In this document: positions 61,993 through 64,000 of the stretch, one piece after another | How the letters are laid out: every line of letters begins with the position of its first letter | Position numbering within the stretch: the stretch's first letter is position 1 | Assembly: GCF_007489275.1 (NCBI RefSeq) | Contig: NZ_VLNR01000002.1 | Span: 1 to 64,000 of the forward strand | Source of the DNA: Aquimarina algiphila | GTDB lineage: Bacteria; Bacteroidota; Bacteroidia; Flavobacteriales; Flavobacteriaceae | Length of the DNA: 64,000 nucleotides | Direction: 5' to 3' | Translations under genes and position numbers: made by a program | The notes under the pieces: generated by a model | Told to the model about the DNA's origin: nothing | Database searches by the model: none | Seen by the model: the letters and a program-made list of their open reading frames with translations, nothing else

Positions 61993-64000
61993 TTACTTTT
62001 CTTTTTTCTTACCTAATGAAACCTTATAATCATCTATATTCCCTTTGATCTTTAGATTGAGATACTTTATTTTTTTGTTAGGATCTATTTCTACAATCTC
62101 GTCTTCTTGCTCTTCATTAATAGCAGCATCCTTTTTGTTTCCAAATATTTTTTGCCAGGCAGCTTTTCTGACAGTTTTCAAAGGAATACGTAAATAATAA
62201 TCAATATTTTGATTATTATCATGTGTTCCAGACAATTCCATATGGCCCAAAGTAGATTCGATCGTCATAGAGGGAATATTAATTTTTCCTTTCTTGATAT
62301 CCAAGCTGTTTTGTAAGGTATCAAACCGAATGTTTTGTAAGTTTTTAGCTCCCATATAATCTGAAAGGGCCAGCATTGGATCGTAATTTTTTAATCTTCC
62401 ATTTAATACTTTTACGTCCATTTCTATAGTAGATTGATCCAGGTCTGGAACCATATCCGGGTATACTCTAATCTTACCTTTAATTCTGGAGGTGAGTTTC
62501 CCTTGTAAATTTTCGGAAACAAGATGGTCTTGCCCAAAATTTTCGAATTTGAACAGCAATTTATCCAAATCAACATTATTCATAACTAAATCCGGCTGCA
62601 TATAGATATGTTTTGGATCGCTACCATTAAAATATCCACTTAATCGAATATTTCCTCCTGCAGCATCCATATTTAAGGTATCTATATAAATGTAATGGTT
62701 GAGTGTTGTTCTTAAATCTGCTTTGATGTTTTGAAGATCTATTCTATGGTAAATAAAGTGAGCGATATCTACTTTAAATTGCATATCCGTAAATGGCAAC
62801 TCATATAAATTGAAGGCATCTGCATGTTCTTTTACATCTGCAGTCTTTGAAGTAACAACTTCTGTTGATTTTTTGGGACTTAAATCGAAATTGAAAAGCG
62901 CATCAAAGTCGATATAATTTGCCTTTAATTCGAAATAATTATCTCTTTTCTTTATTTTCTGATCTTCTCCCAAATAATAATTTAAATCGAAATTAAAATT
63001 GGTGGTTCCTATTTCTCCATGAAAATCTTTTATCACCAAATGTTCCTCTTCATAATGTATGTTTCCTCTAAAATGGTCAAAGCGAAGTGGATGCAATTTC
63101 ATTTTTGTATCTAACTTATCTAAAGCCAGATCTATAGAATGTAATGCAGAATCTTTATAATGCATACTAGAGGCAAAGTGTAATGCCAAATCATCAAACG
63201 CTTCATGTCGATATTCTTTTGGAACATAATTTTCTCCCTTATAGGAAAAGACATCTTCCAGTCTTAACTTTTTAGAGGTGAGATTGATATCTAAATCTAC
63301 ATCTCCGTTAAGTTGGGGTTGCATCCAAAAAGCATAATCATGTATTAGCCCGTCAAAATGAAAATCACTATCATCTATATACCCTGTAAAATCTATTATT
63401 TCTAAGTCTTTGTCATTTATTAACATATCGGCATGAAAATCATGTAGTTTATGCGGATAATGTTCCAAGTCAGCATATAAACTATCGATAAAAAATTCAC
63501 CTTTGGGTAAAAACTCTGATTCTGTAAAATCTTTTGCAGAAGCTTTAAAAGAAAACCCCAAGCTTAGGTTTTTTATTTGTTCATCAAAACCGGTTTGGGT
63601 AGTATCTTGTTTTGAAAAACCTGTTAATTGGGCAATATCTAAGTACTTGGAGGAAATATCCAAATGAGCTTCTACAGGAATGTTAGTATGATGTATAATT
63701 GAAGGTAAGTCTGAAAAAAAACCACTTACTGATAGATCCGAATTTCCTATCAATAGTTCAAACTGGTTCAGTGTGGCTTTCTTGCCATCCATTACTAAAT
63801 GCACATTCAAATCGTGCAGGGGAGCAGGAAGTTCTTTGGCGACTAAACTCAAGTCTTTTACAATCAATTCTGTAAAGTACGCTTGATTGAGTTTTTGCAA
63901 TGCCTTTTCGGGGTTGTCAATATCAATAATATCGTGAAAATTCATTTTCAGCGAAACTTGTCCTGACGCATCTTGTACTTGCTCTAGTTCAAAAAAGTCT
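61993..64000 (-). CDS. AsmA-like protein, C-terminal part; continues past the right edge
   Basis: The frame is open from the stop at 61993 to the window end, 669 codons, and no convincing start is visible; an internal ATG at 63945 is not the true start. It shows the AsmA C-terminal pattern of repeated amphipathic strands: LDMDAAGGNIRLSGYFNG, LQGKLTSRIKGKIRVYPDM, then the family-typical KGKINIPSMTIESTLGHMEL and SGTHDNNQNIDYYLRIPLK. Such proteins span the periplasm and transport phospholipids or affect envelope assembly. The last residues are Lys-rich. Confidence 0.8.
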   Translation of the reverse strand, partial: DFFELEQVQDASGQVSLKMNFHDIIDIDNPEKALQKLNQAYFTELIVKDLSLVAKELPAPLHDLNVHLVMDGKKATLNQFELLIGNSDLSVSGFFSDLPSIIHHTNIPVEAHLDISSKYLDIAQLTGFSKQDTTQTGFDEQIKNLSLGFSFKASAKDFTESEFLPKGEFFIDSLYADLEHYPHKLHDFHADMLINDKDLEIIDFTGYIDDSDFHFDGLIHDYAFWMQPQLNGDVDLDINLTSKKLRLEDVFSYKGENYVPKEYRHEAFDDLALHFASSMHYKDSALHSIDLALDKLDTKMKLHPLRFDHFRGNIHYEEEHLVIKDFHGEIGTTNFNFDLNYYLGEDQKIKKRDNYFELKANYIDFDALFNFDLSPKKSTEVVTSKTADVKEHADAFNLYELPFTDMQFKVDIAHFIYHRIDLQNIKADLRTTLNHYIYIDTLNMDAAGGNIRLSGYFNGSDPKHIYMQPDLVMNNVDLDKLLFKFENFGQDHLVSENLQGKLTSRIKGKIRVYPDMVPDLDQSTIEMDVKVLNGRLKNYDPMLALSDYMGAKNLQNIRFDTLQNSLDIKKGKINIPSMTIESTLGHMELSGTHDNNQNIDYYLRIPLKTVRKAAWQKIFGNKKDAAINEEQEDEIVEIDPNKKIKYLNLKIKGNIDDYKVSLGKKKEK

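Noticed and set aside
1-64000. CRISPR arrays, tRNA or rRNA genes, and type IX secretion sorting domains
   Set aside because: No regular repeat-spacer pattern or RNA gene was seen, and none of the exported hydrolases ends in a recognisable sorting domain.

Overview
The window looks like chromosomal DNA of a marine Bacteroidota member, most likely a Flavobacteriaceae species. The DNA is AT-rich. Genes have short or absent Shine-Dalgarno sequences, and promoter elements of the Bacteroidota form (TTG, about 19 bases, TAnnTTTG) can be seen. There are many lipoproteins, a TonB-dependent outer-membrane receptor of the peptidase-associated kind, LytS/LytTR two-component pairs, a membrane-anchored AraC regulator and DUF2490, DUF5694 and S9/S41/M28 families. 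Genus is not resolved. No rRNA, tRNA, CRISPR array or prophage was found. The left edge appears to cut an insertion sequence, and the right edge cuts an AsmA-like gene.

Layout. 0.2-5.7 kb: isochorismatase-like hydrolase and DUF2490 porin-like protein (coupled), a LytS/LytR pair, then two tandem members of the EreA/ChaN/TraB-like superfamily, closed by a strong bidirectional terminator. 5.8-16 kb: an exported hydrolase operon (metallo-beta-lactamase fold, sortilin/BNR propeller, S9 peptidase), a SLC13 transporter and an M28 peptidase. 16.2-24 kb: a VWA/MoxR-type AAA+ pair facing a DUF1853 gene and two tandem 692-residue hybrid histidine kinases with extracytoplasmic solute-binding domains and lipoprotein-type N-termini. 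24-36.2 kb: a five-gene operon (PD40-amidohydrolase, DUF3291, amidohydrolase, S10 carboxypeptidase, pirin) behind an outer-membrane receptor, divergent from a LytS/LytR pair. The divergent promoter region has 13-bp direct repeats 20 bp apart that look like a LytTR operator. This is the most system-like locus: receptor, exported peptide-processing enzymes and its own regulator.

36.2-44.3 kb: a YdeI/OmdA protein, a thioredoxin fused to a shortened MsrA-like segment, small lipoproteins (one apparently a remnant), a CBM9/beta-lactamase-fold serine hydrolase, an S41 peptidase and a membrane AraC regulator whose conserved first helix lies upstream of any normal start codon. 44.3-61.4 kb: an accessory stretch of small, mostly minus-strand genes with several local regulators: a Crp/Fnr protein with an FNR-type recognition helix and a perfect ATTTGAT-N4-ATCAAAT site before the next operon; a Fur-family regulator divergent from an Old Yellow Enzyme with a 20-bp palindrome between them; an AraC regulator and a membrane LytTR protein. 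61.4-64 kb: a decayed SH3-like lipoprotein gene with two frameshifts, then the AsmA-like protein.

Gene calls rest on motifs and remembered family features, not on searches. Regulatory links are inferred from the position and form of DNA sites.
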